The notes beneath the pieces were generated by a model. That model had not been told where the DNA came from and searched no databases. It saw nothing but the letters and a program-made list of their open reading frames with translations. The position numbers and the translations under genes are program-made. From positions 62,001-126,000 of the forward strand of contig NZ_JAUSXC010000001.1 of the NCBI RefSeq assembly GCF_030823405.1: a stretch of DNA of 64,000 nt, written 5' to 3'. This document shows positions 24,543-33,819 of this stretch, in pieces. This DNA is from Chryseobacterium ginsenosidimutans. Lineage in GTDB: Bacteria; Bacteroidota; Bacteroidia; Flavobacteriales; Weeksellaceae. The first letter of the stretch is position 1, and every line of letters begins with the position of its first letter.

Positions 24543-24550
24543 CAAATTTA
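24543..24550 (-). promoter_or_regulatory. -7 element of the DUF2589-protease operon
   Basis: TAAATTTG on the minus strand matches TAnnTTTG exactly, 38 bases upstream of the DUF2589 ATG. No convincing TTG was found at the usual -33 distance, which may mean regulated expression. Confidence 0.5.
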
Positions 24551-24616
24551 TGTCGCACCAAAGTGAAGTATCTCAGTAATTAACCTAAACTTAAACCGTA
24601 AAATCACCCAAATAAA

Positions 24617-24648
24617 AAAAGTAGATTCCCCATCAGAAATCTACTTTT
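24617..24648 (-). terminator. Terminator of the dienoyl-CoA reductase gene
   Basis: AAAAGTAGATT and AATCTACTTTT form an 11-bp perfect stem with a 10-base loop, with a T-rich tail on the minus strand. Confidence 0.85.
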
Positions 24649-24677
24649 ATATATTGTTTAAAACTTTAAAAACCTTT

Positions 24678-25559
24678 TTAATTCGACTTTTTAGCCTTAA
24701 TCATAGCCTCAAGTGCATCCCACATTTCCTGCGGAATATCTTCAAGCATATTAAATTCTCCTGCTCCCTGCAGCCATTCGCCGCCGTCAATTGTTACAAC
24801 CTCGCCATTCACAAAAGATGAAAAATCCGAAACCAGATAAGCAGCAAGATTAGCAAGCTCCTGATGTTCTCCTACCCTTTTCAGCGGATTTTTCTTCGCT
24901 AAATCAAATTGATCTTTCATATCTCCCGGAAGCAATCTGTCCCAAGCTCCTTTTGTTGGAAATGGTCCCGGCGCAATGGCATTAAACCGAATATTATATT
25001 TTCCCCATTCAACAGCTAAACTCCTAGTCATTGCCAACACTCCCGCTTTTGCACAAGCTGAAGGAACAACGTAAGCCGAGCCAGTCCATGCATATGTTGT
25101 CACAATATTTAAAACCGTTCCCGAAGTTTTTGAATCGATCCAATGTTTCCCGATAGAAAGTGTACAGTTTTTTGTTCCTTTTAAAACAATATCTAAAATA
25201 GAATCAAAAGCAGAATGTGTTAACCTTTCTGTCGGAGAGATAAAATTTCCTGCAGCATTATTTAGTAGAATATCTATTTTCCCGAATTCCTTCAACGCTG
25301 CTTCTTTCATTGCTTCCACCTCATCCCAATTTCTTACATCACATGCAACACAAAGAACTTTTCCTCCTGTTTCTTCTTCCAACTCTTTGGCAGTTCCCTG
25401 TAATTTCTCCAAATTTCTGGAAGTAATGACTACTTTCGCACCCAATTGAAGAAAATATTTGGTCATCGCCTTTCCAAGTCCGCTTCCGCCACCTGTAACA
25501 ATGGCTACTTTATCTTTCAGTGCATCTTCACGCAACATAGGTTGTGTATATAGATTCAT
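24678..25559 (-). CDS. 2,4-dienoyl-CoA reductase-like short-chain dehydrogenase
   Basis: NADPH-dependent reduction of 2,4-dienoyl-CoA intermediates during breakdown of unsaturated fatty acids. The SDR cofactor motif is TGGGSGLGKAM (about residue 22). The segments NNAAGNFISPTERL, VPSACAKAGVLAMTRSLA, EWGKYNIRFNAIAPGP and the C-terminal GEFN closely resemble the mitochondrial and peroxisomal DECR enzymes, rather than a generic SDR. The catalytic Tyr of the usual YxxxK is replaced here as in DECR (SACAK). At 293 residues the length fits. It stands alone between terminators. Confidence 0.88.
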   Translation of the reverse strand: MNLYTQPMLREDALKDKVAIVTGGGSGLGKAMTKYFLQLGAKVVITSRNLEKLQGTAKELEEETGGKVLCVACDVRNWDEVEAMKEAALKEFGKIDILLNNAAGNFISPTERLTHSAFDSILDIVLKGTKNCTLSIGKHWIDSKTSGTVLNIVTTYAWTGSAYVVPSACAKAGVLAMTRSLAVEWGKYNIRFNAIAPGPFPTKGAWDRLLPGDMKDQFDLAKKNPLKRVGEHQELANLAAYLVSDFSSFVNGEVVTIDGGEWLQGAGEFNMLEDIPQEMWDALEAMIKAKKSN

Positions 25560-25669
25560 AAATTTTATTTTTCTTAAAAATAGTAAATATTATACGGATG
25601 AGCTTTAAAATAATAATGTCATAAATAATATCCTTCTGAATATTGATGAAAATGAGTGAAATAATATAA

Positions 25670-25708
25670 AAAAAGCAGCCTGACAATTAAATTATCAGGC
25701 TGCTTTTT
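25670..25708 (-). terminator. Terminator of the DUF1573 gene
   Basis: AAAAAGCAGCCTGA and TCAGGCTGCTTTTT form a 14-bp perfect stem with an 11-base loop, just after the DUF1573 stop. Confidence 0.9.
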
Positions 25709-25723
25709 ATGTTTTAATATCAA

Positions 25724-26137
25724 TTACGAAGCCACAACCGTTCCTTTGAATGAAAGTGTTTTCGGAGTTTTACTATCGCTTGTTGTAACGTTAACAGTTT
25801 TCATAAATGCACCTGCACTTGCTGCATTGTAGCTAGCTTCTACAAATCCCTTCTTCCCCGGAAGAATTGGTGTTTTAGTATAATCTGCTGTAGTACAACC
25901 ACATGATGGAGCCACATTTTCTATAACGATTGGTTTATTCGTTGTATTTGTGAATTCAAATCTGATCACTTTTGGTTTTCCCTGAGGAATATTTCCTACA
26001 TCAATAGATTCTGATTTCCATTTGATTGCATCTGTAATTACTTTTACTATTGGATTATTTTCAACAGAAAATGTCCCTGCGTAAAAAGGAGAAAATGCCA
26101 AAACTGCTAAAAGAGCTGTAATTTTTAATTTTTTCAT
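25724..26137 (-). CDS. Exported DUF1573-domain protein
   Basis: The 137-residue protein has a signal peptide (LKITALLAVLAFSPFYAG) and one DUF1573 immunoglobulin-like domain with IRFEFTNTTNKPIVIENV and PSCGCTTADYTKTPI, the Cys-Gly-Cys being typical of the family. Members are common and abundant in Bacteroidota, exported to the periplasm or surface; their function is not settled. An exact -7 element lies at 26195-26202. Confidence 0.9.
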   Translation of the reverse strand: MKKLKITALLAVLAFSPFYAGTFSVENNPIVKVITDAIKWKSESIDVGNIPQGKPKVIRFEFTNTTNKPIVIENVAPSCGCTTADYTKTPILPGKKGFVEASYNAASAGAFMKTVNVTTSDSKTPKTLSFKGTVVAS

Positions 26138-26194
26138 GATATAAATTTTATTAATGGTTTAAAATAAGAAACCGATATTATTTTTTTGATATAG

Positions 26195-26202
26195 CAAATG
26201 TA
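26195..26202 (-). promoter_or_regulatory. -7 element of the DUF1573 gene
   Basis: TACATTTG on the minus strand, an exact TAnnTTTG, 57 bases upstream of the ATG. Confidence 0.45.
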
Positions 26203-26278
26203 AGATGATTATTAATTCAACATGTTAACCGCTATCAAACATTTGTTAATAAGTTGTTAATGATGAAAAATTAATAGG

Positions 26279-26286
26279 TATTTTTG
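26279..26286 (+). promoter_or_regulatory. -7 element of the 26306 histidine kinase gene
   Basis: TATTTTTG matches TAnnTTTG and ends 19 bases before the ATG at 26306; a TTG at 26254 lies 22 bases upstream. Confidence 0.5.
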
Positions 26287-26305
26287 GATAATATTGCTTC
26301 TCTAA

Positions 26306-27553
26306 ATGGAAATAAAGAAACTCAATATTATTATCACACTCGGGTTTGTTGCTATTATCGGAATTTTAATAGCTCAGCTTCTGTGGACAAGACAGGCCTA
26401 TAATCTTGAGAATAAAAAATTTGACCAAAAGGTAAATATTGCCTTACTGGAAGTGGTAGAAAAATTGTCTGGAGGAGAAACTTCTTTTACCGAAAGCCCG
26501 GTACAGAATATTTCCAACGACTATTATGTGGTTAATATCAACAATGAATTTCACCCCGAAGTGCTGGAGTATTATCTGAAAACAGAATTTACACGTTTCC
26601 AAATAAATACCGATTATGTTTATGCATTATACAATTGCCACAGCGACAAAATGATCTATGGAAAGTATATTTCAACACATCAGGAAAGCCCGAACACCAA
26701 AGTCATTAAATTCCCGAAACATAAAAATCTGGTTTATTATTTTTCCATCCGTTTTCCGAATAAAACGACGTATCTTATAAGTTCGTTACGTTTTTGGTAT
26801 TTGCTTACTTTTGCTTTGATTATTATTCTTCTGGTATATGTTTATTCTATATATACTATTATTCAGCAAAAGAAATTTTCTGAACTGCAGCGGGATTTTA
26901 TCAATAATATGACGCATGAATTCAAGACTCCCCTTTCATCTATACTTTTGGCTTCTGAAGCCCTTACAAAACAGGATGCAGTCAAGGGAAATCCTAAATT
27001 ACAAACCTATACCTCCATTATCACCGATCAAAGTCATAAGCTTAATAATCATATTGAAAAAATATTGAATATTGCCCGAAATGATGCTTCCGGATTGTCA
27101 TTAAAACCTCAGAAAATAATTTTATTGCCATTTATTCAGGAAATTGTTGATACTATCAAGCAAAAGAATGAAAATCTTACCGTTGAAATAGAAATCGACA
27201 GTAATATTTCAATTATTGCTGATGAATTTCACTTTACAAATATCATTTATAATATTTTGGATAATTCAATTAAATATTGTGAAACAAAGCCAAATATTAC
27301 AATTTCTTCATTTAAAGATTCAAAAGGTTTATATTTAAAATTTAAAGATAACGGAATTGGGATTCCTACTAAAAACATTCCTCATATATTTGATAAATTT
27401 TATAGGGTAAGTACAAAAAAGAGTGATGAGGTGAACGGTTTTGGATTAGGCTTATTTTATGTAAAAAAAATCGTTCAGCAGCATAACTGGAAAATTTCAG
27501 TTGAAAATAATACAGATAAAGGAATTACCATCACCTTATTTTCACCGTTTTAA
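26306..27553 (+). CDS. Sensor histidine kinase (415 aa)
   Basis: Membrane sensor kinase. Two transmembrane helices (about residues 7-25 and 160-185) flank a periplasmic domain of about 130 residues. The H-box NMTHEFKTPLSSI holds the phospho-acceptor His (about residue 204); the HATPase domain has DNSIKY, DNGIGIP, FDKFYR and GFGLGLFYVK. Gene layout and sequence style resemble the RprX kinases of Bacteroidota. It is followed after 15 bases by its response regulator. Confidence 0.92.
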   Translation: MEIKKLNIIITLGFVAIIGILIAQLLWTRQAYNLENKKFDQKVNIALLEVVEKLSGGETSFTESPVQNISNDYYVVNINNEFHPEVLEYYLKTEFTRFQINTDYVYALYNCHSDKMIYGKYISTHQESPNTKVIKFPKHKNLVYYFSIRFPNKTTYLISSLRFWYLLTFALIIILLVYVYSIYTIIQQKKFSELQRDFINNMTHEFKTPLSSILLASEALTKQDAVKGNPKLQTYTSIITDQSHKLNNHIEKILNIARNDASGLSLKPQKIILLPFIQEIVDTIKQKNENLTVEIEIDSNISIIADEFHFTNIIYNILDNSIKYCETKPNITISSFKDSKGLYLKFKDNGIGIPTKNIPHIFDKFYRVSTKKSDEVNGFGLGLFYVKKIVQQHNWKISVENNTDKGITITLFSPF

Positions 27554-27568
27554 AATAATAGTGCAATC

Positions 27569-28249
27569 ATGGAAAAATCTAAAATTTTATATGCAGAAGA
27601 TGACAAAACGATAGCTTTTCTGATTCAGGACAGCCTGGAAAGCTATTATGACATTTCCTGCTATCCAGATGGGAAATCTGCACGTGAAGCATTTGATAAC
27701 GAGAGTTTTGACATTTGCCTTTTAGACATCATGATGCCCGAAATAAACGGTTTTGAATTAGCACAATACATTCGTGATAAAAACTCTGAAATTCCCATTA
27801 TTTTTATTTCTGCAAAAGCCTTAAAAGAAGACAGGATTAAAGGTTTGAAGATCGGTGCAGATGATTATCTGGTGAAACCATTCAGTATTGAAGAGCTCAT
27901 TCTTAAAATTGAAGTTTTCCTGAAACGCTCAAAGAAAACGGAATCTTTTCCACAAAAATACAAAGTCGGAAAATACAATTTTGATCCTAAAAACTATACT
28001 TTACAAGATGCAGCAAGTACCATCACACTTACCCAAAGAGAATCTGAACTGCTTCTGTATTTTATCCGTAATAAAAATACAGTTCTAAAAAGGCAGGACA
28101 TTTTGAAAGCAATTTGGGGAGATGATGATTATTTTATGGGACGAAGTCTTGATGTATTTATTTCAAGATTACGAAAAGTTTTCGCAGATGAACAAGATAT
28201 ATTCATTGAAAATCTACACGGAATCGGTTTCCGGTTTTCTGAAAAATAA
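27569..28249 (+). CDS. OmpR-family response regulator (226 aa)
   Basis: The receiver domain has the acidic pair in LYAEDDKT, the phospho-acceptor Asp in CLLDIMMPEINGFEL and Lys in DYLVKPFSIEEL. The C-terminal winged helix has TLTQRESELLLYFI and RSLDVFISRLRKVF. It resembles RprY-type regulators. It is the partner of the preceding kinase; a role in control of the GH92 gene 78 bases downstream is possible but untested. Confidence 0.93.
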   Translation: MEKSKILYAEDDKTIAFLIQDSLESYYDISCYPDGKSAREAFDNESFDICLLDIMMPEINGFELAQYIRDKNSEIPIIFISAKALKEDRIKGLKIGADDYLVKPFSIEELILKIEVFLKRSKKTESFPQKYKVGKYNFDPKNYTLQDAASTITLTQRESELLLYFIRNKNTVLKRQDILKAIWGDDDYFMGRSLDVFISRLRKVFADEQDIFIENLHGIGFRFSEK

Positions 28250-28326
28250 TGAATTACATTAATCAAAACAATAAATAATTATTCTTTCATTTTAGCTAAA
28301 TTTACTCGCCGAAAAAATATTCATAC

Positions 28327-30624
28327 ATGAAAAAGTCTGGAACTGCTGTTTTTCTATTTCTTTTATTTTTTAGTTTACATTTTAAAGCTCAAAAACTCGA
28401 AAAATTATATCAATATGTCAATCCATTGATTGGAACAGAAAAAATGGGACATACTTATCCCGGAGCAACTGCACCTTTCGGAGCCGTTCAGTTAAGCCCA
28501 GAAACTGATACTATTTCTTATGAAATGAACGGAAAATATAATGGTGATGTATATAAATATTGTGCAGGTTATCGATATGAAGACAAAACGATTGTTGGCT
28601 TCAGCTCGACTCATTTCAGCGGAACAGGACATTCCGATTTGGGAGATTTTCTTGTAATGCCGACAGTCGGAAAATTACAACTGAATCCGGGAACCGCTTC
28701 CAATCCAGAAAATGGTTACAGAAGCAGGTTTTCACACCAAAATGAAAAAGCAGAAGCAGGTTATTATAAAGTAAAGTTGGATGATCACAATATTTTAGCA
28801 GAATTAACAGCGACAACAAGAGTCGGAGTTCACCGTTATACTTTTCCGAAATCTGATCAGGCTCATATCATTTTGGATTTAATGGCTGGAATTTACAATT
28901 ATGACGGCAAAAATGTCTGGACATACATTCGAGTAGAAAACGGAAATACGATTACAGGTTATCGGCAAACAAACGGATGGGCAAGAACAAGAACTGTTTA
29001 TTTTGCGATGAAGTTTTCGAAGCCGTTCAAATCTTATGGTCAGAAAAATTATGACGGAAAACAGGTTTACAATGGATTTTGGAGAAAATTTGACCAGACT
29101 AAAAACTTCCCCGAAATCGCAGGGAAAAACCTGAAAATGTATTTTGATTTTGACACCAATGAAAATGAAGCCATTGAAGTTAAATTGGCAATTTCGCCTG
29201 TAAGTCAAGCAAATGCATTAGAAAATTTAGAAAAAGAAGCCGGAAATTTATCTTTCGATCAAGTCAAAGCAAAAGCTCAGGAAGACTGGAGTAAAGAATT
29301 AAATAAAATCGTCATTAAAGGTTCTGAAACTGAGAAAACGAACTTTTATACAGCAATGTATCACACATTTATCAATCCTACAACTTACACGGATGTCAAC
29401 GGAGAATACAAAGGTTTAGACCAAAACATTCACAAGGCGGAAGGTTTTACGAATTACACAACTTTCTCTATTTGGGACACTTACCGTGCGCTTCATCCAT
29501 TCTTTAATATCATTCAACCAAAGCGAAATAATGATATGGTGAAGTCGATGATGGCACATTACAATCAGTTTTCCATGAAAATGCTGCCGATTTGGTCACA
29601 TTATGCGAATGACAATTGGTGTATGAGCGGTTATCACAGCGTAAGTGTGGTTGCGGATGCAATTATTAAAGGAAGTTATGACGATGATGCAAAAGAAGCG
29701 TTGAAAGCATGTGTAGAAACTGCCAATAAAAGAGATTATGAAGGCATTGGACAATATATTGATTTGGGATATATTCCTGCTGAAAAAAGTGGAACTTCGG
29801 TTTCCAATACGTTGGAATATGCTTATGACGACTGGGCAATTGCACAATTGGCGAAACATTTGGGCGAAACTGAAATTTACAATCAATTTATCAAACGTTC
29901 TGAAAACTGGAAGAATAATTTTGATAAAACAATAGGATTTATGCGTCCTCGTTTAGCAGATGGAAGTTTCAAAAAAGATTTTGATTTATTGAGCACTCAC
30001 GGACAGGGTTTTATTGAAGGAAATTCCTGGAATTACAGTTTCTTCGTTCCACAAAATCCCGATGAATTAATGAAACTGATGGGCGGAAAGAAAAAATTCG
30101 CTTCAAAATTGGATGAATTGTTCACGATGCATTTACCCGACGAGTTTTTTGCAGACACGGAAGACATTACAAGAGAAGGAATTATCGGAGGTTATGTTCA
30201 CGGAAACGAACCGGCGCATCATGTTGCCTATTTCTACAATTGGGCAGGACAACCCTGGAAAACTCAAGCGCAAATCAGACGGATTTTAGAAATGCAATAC
30301 AAAGCAACTCCCGATGGATTGGGCGGAAACGATGATGCGGGACAAATGAGCGCTTGGTATATTTTAAGTTCGCTTGGTTTTTATCCTGTTGCTCCCGGCT
30401 CGGAAGATTACGCAATTGGAAGTCCGGCAATTGATAATGCAATATTAAATCTGGAAAACGGAAAAACCTTTGAAATAGAAGCAGTCAATCAAAGTCCAAA
30501 GAATGCCTATGTTGAAAAAATTCTTCTGAATGGAAAAGAAATAAAAAACTTTACACTGAAACATTCTGATATTATGAATGGCGGAAAATTGAGCTTTTAC
30601 ATGAGTTCTAAGCCTAAGAAATAA
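28327..30624 (+). CDS. GH92-family alpha-mannosidase, secreted
   Basis: Calcium-dependent exo-alpha-mannosidase that trims mannose from glycans such as N-glycans. The 765-residue protein has a signal peptide (TAVFLFLLFFSLHFKAQ) and the family hallmarks NPLIGTEKMGHTYPGATAPF near the N-terminus, FSIWDTYRALHPF (about residue 380), GFIEGNSWNYSF and GGNDDAGQMSAWYILSSLGF near the C-terminus. No T9SS domain is present. Linkage preference cannot be read from the sequence. Confidence 0.95.
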   Translation: MKKSGTAVFLFLLFFSLHFKAQKLEKLYQYVNPLIGTEKMGHTYPGATAPFGAVQLSPETDTISYEMNGKYNGDVYKYCAGYRYEDKTIVGFSSTHFSGTGHSDLGDFLVMPTVGKLQLNPGTASNPENGYRSRFSHQNEKAEAGYYKVKLDDHNILAELTATTRVGVHRYTFPKSDQAHIILDLMAGIYNYDGKNVWTYIRVENGNTITGYRQTNGWARTRTVYFAMKFSKPFKSYGQKNYDGKQVYNGFWRKFDQTKNFPEIAGKNLKMYFDFDTNENEAIEVKLAISPVSQANALENLEKEAGNLSFDQVKAKAQEDWSKELNKIVIKGSETEKTNFYTAMYHTFINPTTYTDVNGEYKGLDQNIHKAEGFTNYTTFSIWDTYRALHPFFNIIQPKRNNDMVKSMMAHYNQFSMKMLPIWSHYANDNWCMSGYHSVSVVADAIIKGSYDDDAKEALKACVETANKRDYEGIGQYIDLGYIPAEKSGTSVSNTLEYAYDDWAIAQLAKHLGETEIYNQFIKRSENWKNNFDKTIGFMRPRLADGSFKKDFDLLSTHGQGFIEGNSWNYSFFVPQNPDELMKLMGGKKKFASKLDELFTMHLPDEFFADTEDITREGIIGGYVHGNEPAHHVAYFYNWAGQPWKTQAQIRRILEMQYKATPDGLGGNDDAGQMSAWYILSSLGFYPVAPGSEDYAIGSPAIDNAILNLENGKTFEIEAVNQSPKNAYVEKILLNGKEIKNFTLKHSDIMNGGKLSFYMSSKPKK

Positions 30625-30703
30625 TTTAATTCTCACACAGATTTTGCAAATTCTGATGATAATTGTATTTTAAAGTCAACGTTATCAGCAAAATACAAAT
30701 AAT

Positions 30704-30733
30704 AAAAAAGACTGCGAATTGCAGTCTTTTTTT
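30704..30733. terminator. Terminator between GH92 and dihydroorotase genes
   Basis: AAAAAAGACTGC and GCAGTCTTTTTT pair around a 5-base loop; A and T runs on both sides allow use from both convergent genes. Confidence 0.88.
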
Positions 30734-30776
30734 GTGAACTTTTATAAGTTTGGCTAAGCCGTCCCTGTTGATATAA

Positions 30777-32114
30777 TTATTCTTTAATTTCAAAAAGCAA
30801 ACGCTCTCCGAATTTTGTTTCATTAATTTTTCCGTTGTCATAAACCAGATTTCCATTAACAAAAGTGTGGGTAACTTTAGAATGGAAATTCATTCCTTCT
30901 AATGGGCTCCAGCCGCATTTGTAAAGGATATTTTCTTTGTCAACCGTCCAGTTTTCATTTAAGTCAACCAAAACCAAATCTGCCTTATATCCTTCCCTCA
31001 CAAAACCTCTTTTTTCAACTCTGAAAAGAATTGCAGGATTATGAGACATTTTTTCAACGATCTTTTCTAAAGAAATTTTTCCGTTTTTATAATTTTCCAA
31101 CATCACAACCAAAGAATGCTGAACCAAAGGTGCTCCGGAAGGACATTTTGTGTAGACATTCTGCTTTTCTTCCCAAGTATGAGGTGCGTGATCTGTAGCA
31201 ATTACATCAATTCTGTCATCCAGCAAAGCTTCCCAAAGCCCGTCTTTGTCCTTTTGTGTTTTTACTGCAGGATTCCATTTTATTAAACCTCCTTTTGTCT
31301 CATAATCTTCATTGGTGAAGGTAAGATGATGAACGCAAACTTCTGCGGTAATTTTTTTATCTTTTAAAGGAATATCATTTCTGAAAAGTTCCGTTTCTTT
31401 CGCTGTTGATAAATGAAAAACGTGAAGTCTTGCTCCTGTCTTTTGCGCTAATTCAATTGCTTTTGATGAAGATTTATAGCAAGCTTCCTCACTCCTTATT
31501 AAATGATGGAATTTCACAGGAATATCTTCACCATATTCATCCAGATATTTTTGAGTATTGGCTTTAATAGTCGCTTCATCTTCACAATGAACTGCAATCA
31601 GCATTTTTGTATTGCTGAAAATATTTTCCAGCGTTTCAGGATTGTCGACCAACATATTTCCTGTGGAAGAACCTAAAAATAATTTAATTCCTGGAACATT
31701 TCTTGGGTTTGTTTTTAACACCTCTTTCAAATTATCATTCGTTCCACCCATCATAAAACCGTAATTTGCGTAAGCTTTTTGAGAAGCAATTTCGTACTTA
31801 TCAGCTAGTAATTCCTGCGTTACAGCATTCGGGACAGTGTTTGGCTGATCGATAAAACTTGTTGTTCCTCCAGCAATTGCAGCCCGGGATTCGGTTTCAA
31901 TATCGCCTTTATGCGTCAAACCCGGTTCACGAAAATGCACCTGATCATCAATAACTCCAGGTAAAAGATATTTCCCTTCACCATCAATAATTTGATCTGC
32001 TTCATCAGAAATAGTAGAATCTATTTTAGAAATTAAATCATTTTCTATTAAAATATCACTTTCAACAATCTTTCCTTCGTTGACGATCTTTACATTTTTG
32101 ATTAAGGTTTTCAT
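30777..32114 (-). CDS. pyrC: Dihydroorotase
   Basis: Converts carbamoyl aspartate to dihydroorotate in pyrimidine synthesis. The 445-residue amidohydrolase has QVHFREPGLTHKGDIE (about residue 58), KLFLGSSTGNML with the bridging-Lys position, metal-site His residues in AVHCEDEA and LHVFHLSTA, and the catalytic Asp in VIATDHAPHTWEEK. The first His of the usual HxHxR metal site is Gln here (DDQVHFR). It starts at an ATG at 32114 and is monocistronic. Confidence 0.9.
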   Translation of the reverse strand: MKTLIKNVKIVNEGKIVESDILIENDLISKIDSTISDEADQIIDGEGKYLLPGVIDDQVHFREPGLTHKGDIETESRAAIAGGTTSFIDQPNTVPNAVTQELLADKYEIASQKAYANYGFMMGGTNDNLKEVLKTNPRNVPGIKLFLGSSTGNMLVDNPETLENIFSNTKMLIAVHCEDEATIKANTQKYLDEYGEDIPVKFHHLIRSEEACYKSSSKAIELAQKTGARLHVFHLSTAKETELFRNDIPLKDKKITAEVCVHHLTFTNEDYETKGGLIKWNPAVKTQKDKDGLWEALLDDRIDVIATDHAPHTWEEKQNVYTKCPSGAPLVQHSLVVMLENYKNGKISLEKIVEKMSHNPAILFRVEKRGFVREGYKADLVLVDLNENWTVDKENILYKCGWSPLEGMNFHSKVTHTFVNGNLVYDNGKINETKFGERLLFEIKE

Positions 32115-32128
32115 TTACTTTTTTAAAT

Positions 32129-32175
32129 ATTAGATTTCAATATCAGATTTTATGCTAATACTTCTGATATTTCAT
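32129..32175. repeat. Heptamer-like inverted repeat between pyrC and the flippase gene
   Basis: The segment from TATTAGATTTCAATATCAGA to CTTCTGATATTTCA contains TATCAGA and TCTGATA as exact inverse copies and a loose 7-nt rhythm, like the repeats at 1768 and 9196. Confidence 0.4.
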
Positions 32176-32209
32176 TTTAAGCAAAAATAAGATTTATGAA
32201 TGAATTTTA

Positions 32210-33685
32210 ATGTCACGGATAAAAAATCAATTCCTAATTATTTACATTTGCATAAAATTTCAGATTTTGAAGAAACTTCTCAACGAGACAATTATATATG
32301 GAATTGGAGCGATTATGCCGAGAGTGATCCTATTCATTCTTAATCCTCTATATATCAATCAAATTGAAAATAAGGACTTTGCAATATTTTCAAATCTTTA
32401 TGCATTAATTTCTTTTGTTAATATCATGTTATCTTTCGGTTTTGAAACCGCTTTTTTCCGTTTCTCTGCTGATAAAGACAATGAAAAGAAGACTTTTAAC
32501 ACTTCATTTTGGTTTTTATTCGGATTATCGACACTTTTCCTTTTAGGATGTTTGATTTTTTCTCAGTCAATCGCCAATACATTAGATTATTCCGGCAATC
32601 CTGAATATATTCGATGGTTTGCATGGATTGCTTTTTTTGATAATCTTTGCGTTATTCCTTTTGCATGGCTTCGTTACAACAATAAACCAATTAAATATTC
32701 TTTGGTAAGGATTGTTCAGTCTTTTTTCCAGACAATTATAACGGTAGCTTTATTTTTATATATACCTTTAAGTGTTTCTCAGGGTTTTGGCTTAAAAGAA
32801 AAAGTATCTTTCCCTTTTTATAGTAATTTGGCAGCGAGCATTTTAGGATTTTTATTATTGCTTCCTATTATTTTCAAAGTTAAACTTCAGTTTTCTACCG
32901 ATCTTTTCAAAAAGATGCTCAAATATTCCTGGCCTGTAATGATCGCCGGTTTAGCGTTTATGTTTAATGAAAATTTTGATAAAGCTGTTCAGATATGGTA
33001 TATTCCGGGTGAAGATGCGGGAGCTTATGGTGGTTGTTATAAGCTAGCTGTATTGATGACACTATTTGTGACAGCTTATAGAATGGGAATCGAACCATTC
33101 TTTTTCAAACAGATGAGCAATGAAAATGCCAAGAATACATATGCAAAAGTGACTGAATATTTTACTTTTTTTGCATCGACTGTTGCAATGGGAATCATCG
33201 CTAATATTTCCTGGTTAAAACAGATTTTGATTCCAAACAGTTCATATTGGACAGCAATTGACATTATTCCAATTATTGTTATTGCTAATCTTTGTTTCGG
33301 AATTTATTATAATTTCTCAACTTGGTATAAAGTAACTGACAAGACTAAAGTGGGAACAGTTATTTCTTGGTTGGGAGCTGTTATTACGATTGTTTTAAAT
33401 TTACTATTATTAAAAAAATACGGCTTTATGGTTTCGGCTTGGGTTACTTTCGCAGCGTATTTTATCATGATGATCACATCTTATTTATTAGGTCAAAAAT
33501 ATTATCCAATTCCTTACAGAATTAAAAAAATGACCTTTTTTTTAGGATTATTAATGGCATTCAGTTTTATTACGGTATATTTTTTCGATTACAATTTCTG
33601 GATCGGAAATCTTTTGTTCCTAATCTACACCGCAATTTTAATGTATTCCGAAAAAAACATGTTGCTATCTAAAATCAAAAGGTAA
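32210..33685 (+). CDS. Polysaccharide/lipid flippase of the MOP superfamily
   Basis: Integral membrane protein with 12-14 hydrophobic helices, typical of Wzx/MurJ-like polysaccharide transporters that flip lipid-linked sugars across the inner membrane. Conserved-looking parts are ETIIYGIGAIMPRVILFILN at the N-terminus and FGFETAFFRFSADKDN. The longest reading starts at ATG 32210, but the family-like sequence begins at a TTG at 32267 (LKKLLNETIIYG), which lies just after an exact -7 element TACATTTG at 32243-32250; the true start may be the TTG. A sugar nucleotidyltransferase follows downstream, fitting a surface glycan role. Confidence 0.85.
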   Translation: MSRIKNQFLIIYICIKFQILKKLLNETIIYGIGAIMPRVILFILNPLYINQIENKDFAIFSNLYALISFVNIMLSFGFETAFFRFSADKDNEKKTFNTSFWFLFGLSTLFLLGCLIFSQSIANTLDYSGNPEYIRWFAWIAFFDNLCVIPFAWLRYNNKPIKYSLVRIVQSFFQTIITVALFLYIPLSVSQGFGLKEKVSFPFYSNLAASILGFLLLLPIIFKVKLQFSTDLFKKMLKYSWPVMIAGLAFMFNENFDKAVQIWYIPGEDAGAYGGCYKLAVLMTLFVTAYRMGIEPFFFKQMSNENAKNTYAKVTEYFTFFASTVAMGIIANISWLKQILIPNSSYWTAIDIIPIIVIANLCFGIYYNFSTWYKVTDKTKVGTVISWLGAVITIVLNLLLLKKYGFMVSAWVTFAAYFIMMITSYLLGQKYYPIPYRIKKMTFFLGLLMAFSFITVYFFDYNFWIGNLLFLIYTAILMYSEKNMLLSKIKR

Positions 33686-33819
33686 ACTTTGGCCTTTATT
33701 TTGATGCTTTTCAACTCATTTTATATTAAACAAACATTTAAGAGAGATATTAATACCATGCAAAACGGTTTATTATTATCTTTATACAAATTAACGAACT
33801 AAATATACCTATATAATTT

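Noticed and set aside
30626..30862. 78-codon frame overlapping the end of pyrC and the terminator
   Set aside because: It crosses a strong bidirectional terminator hairpin and the pyrC coding end; no protein-like features.
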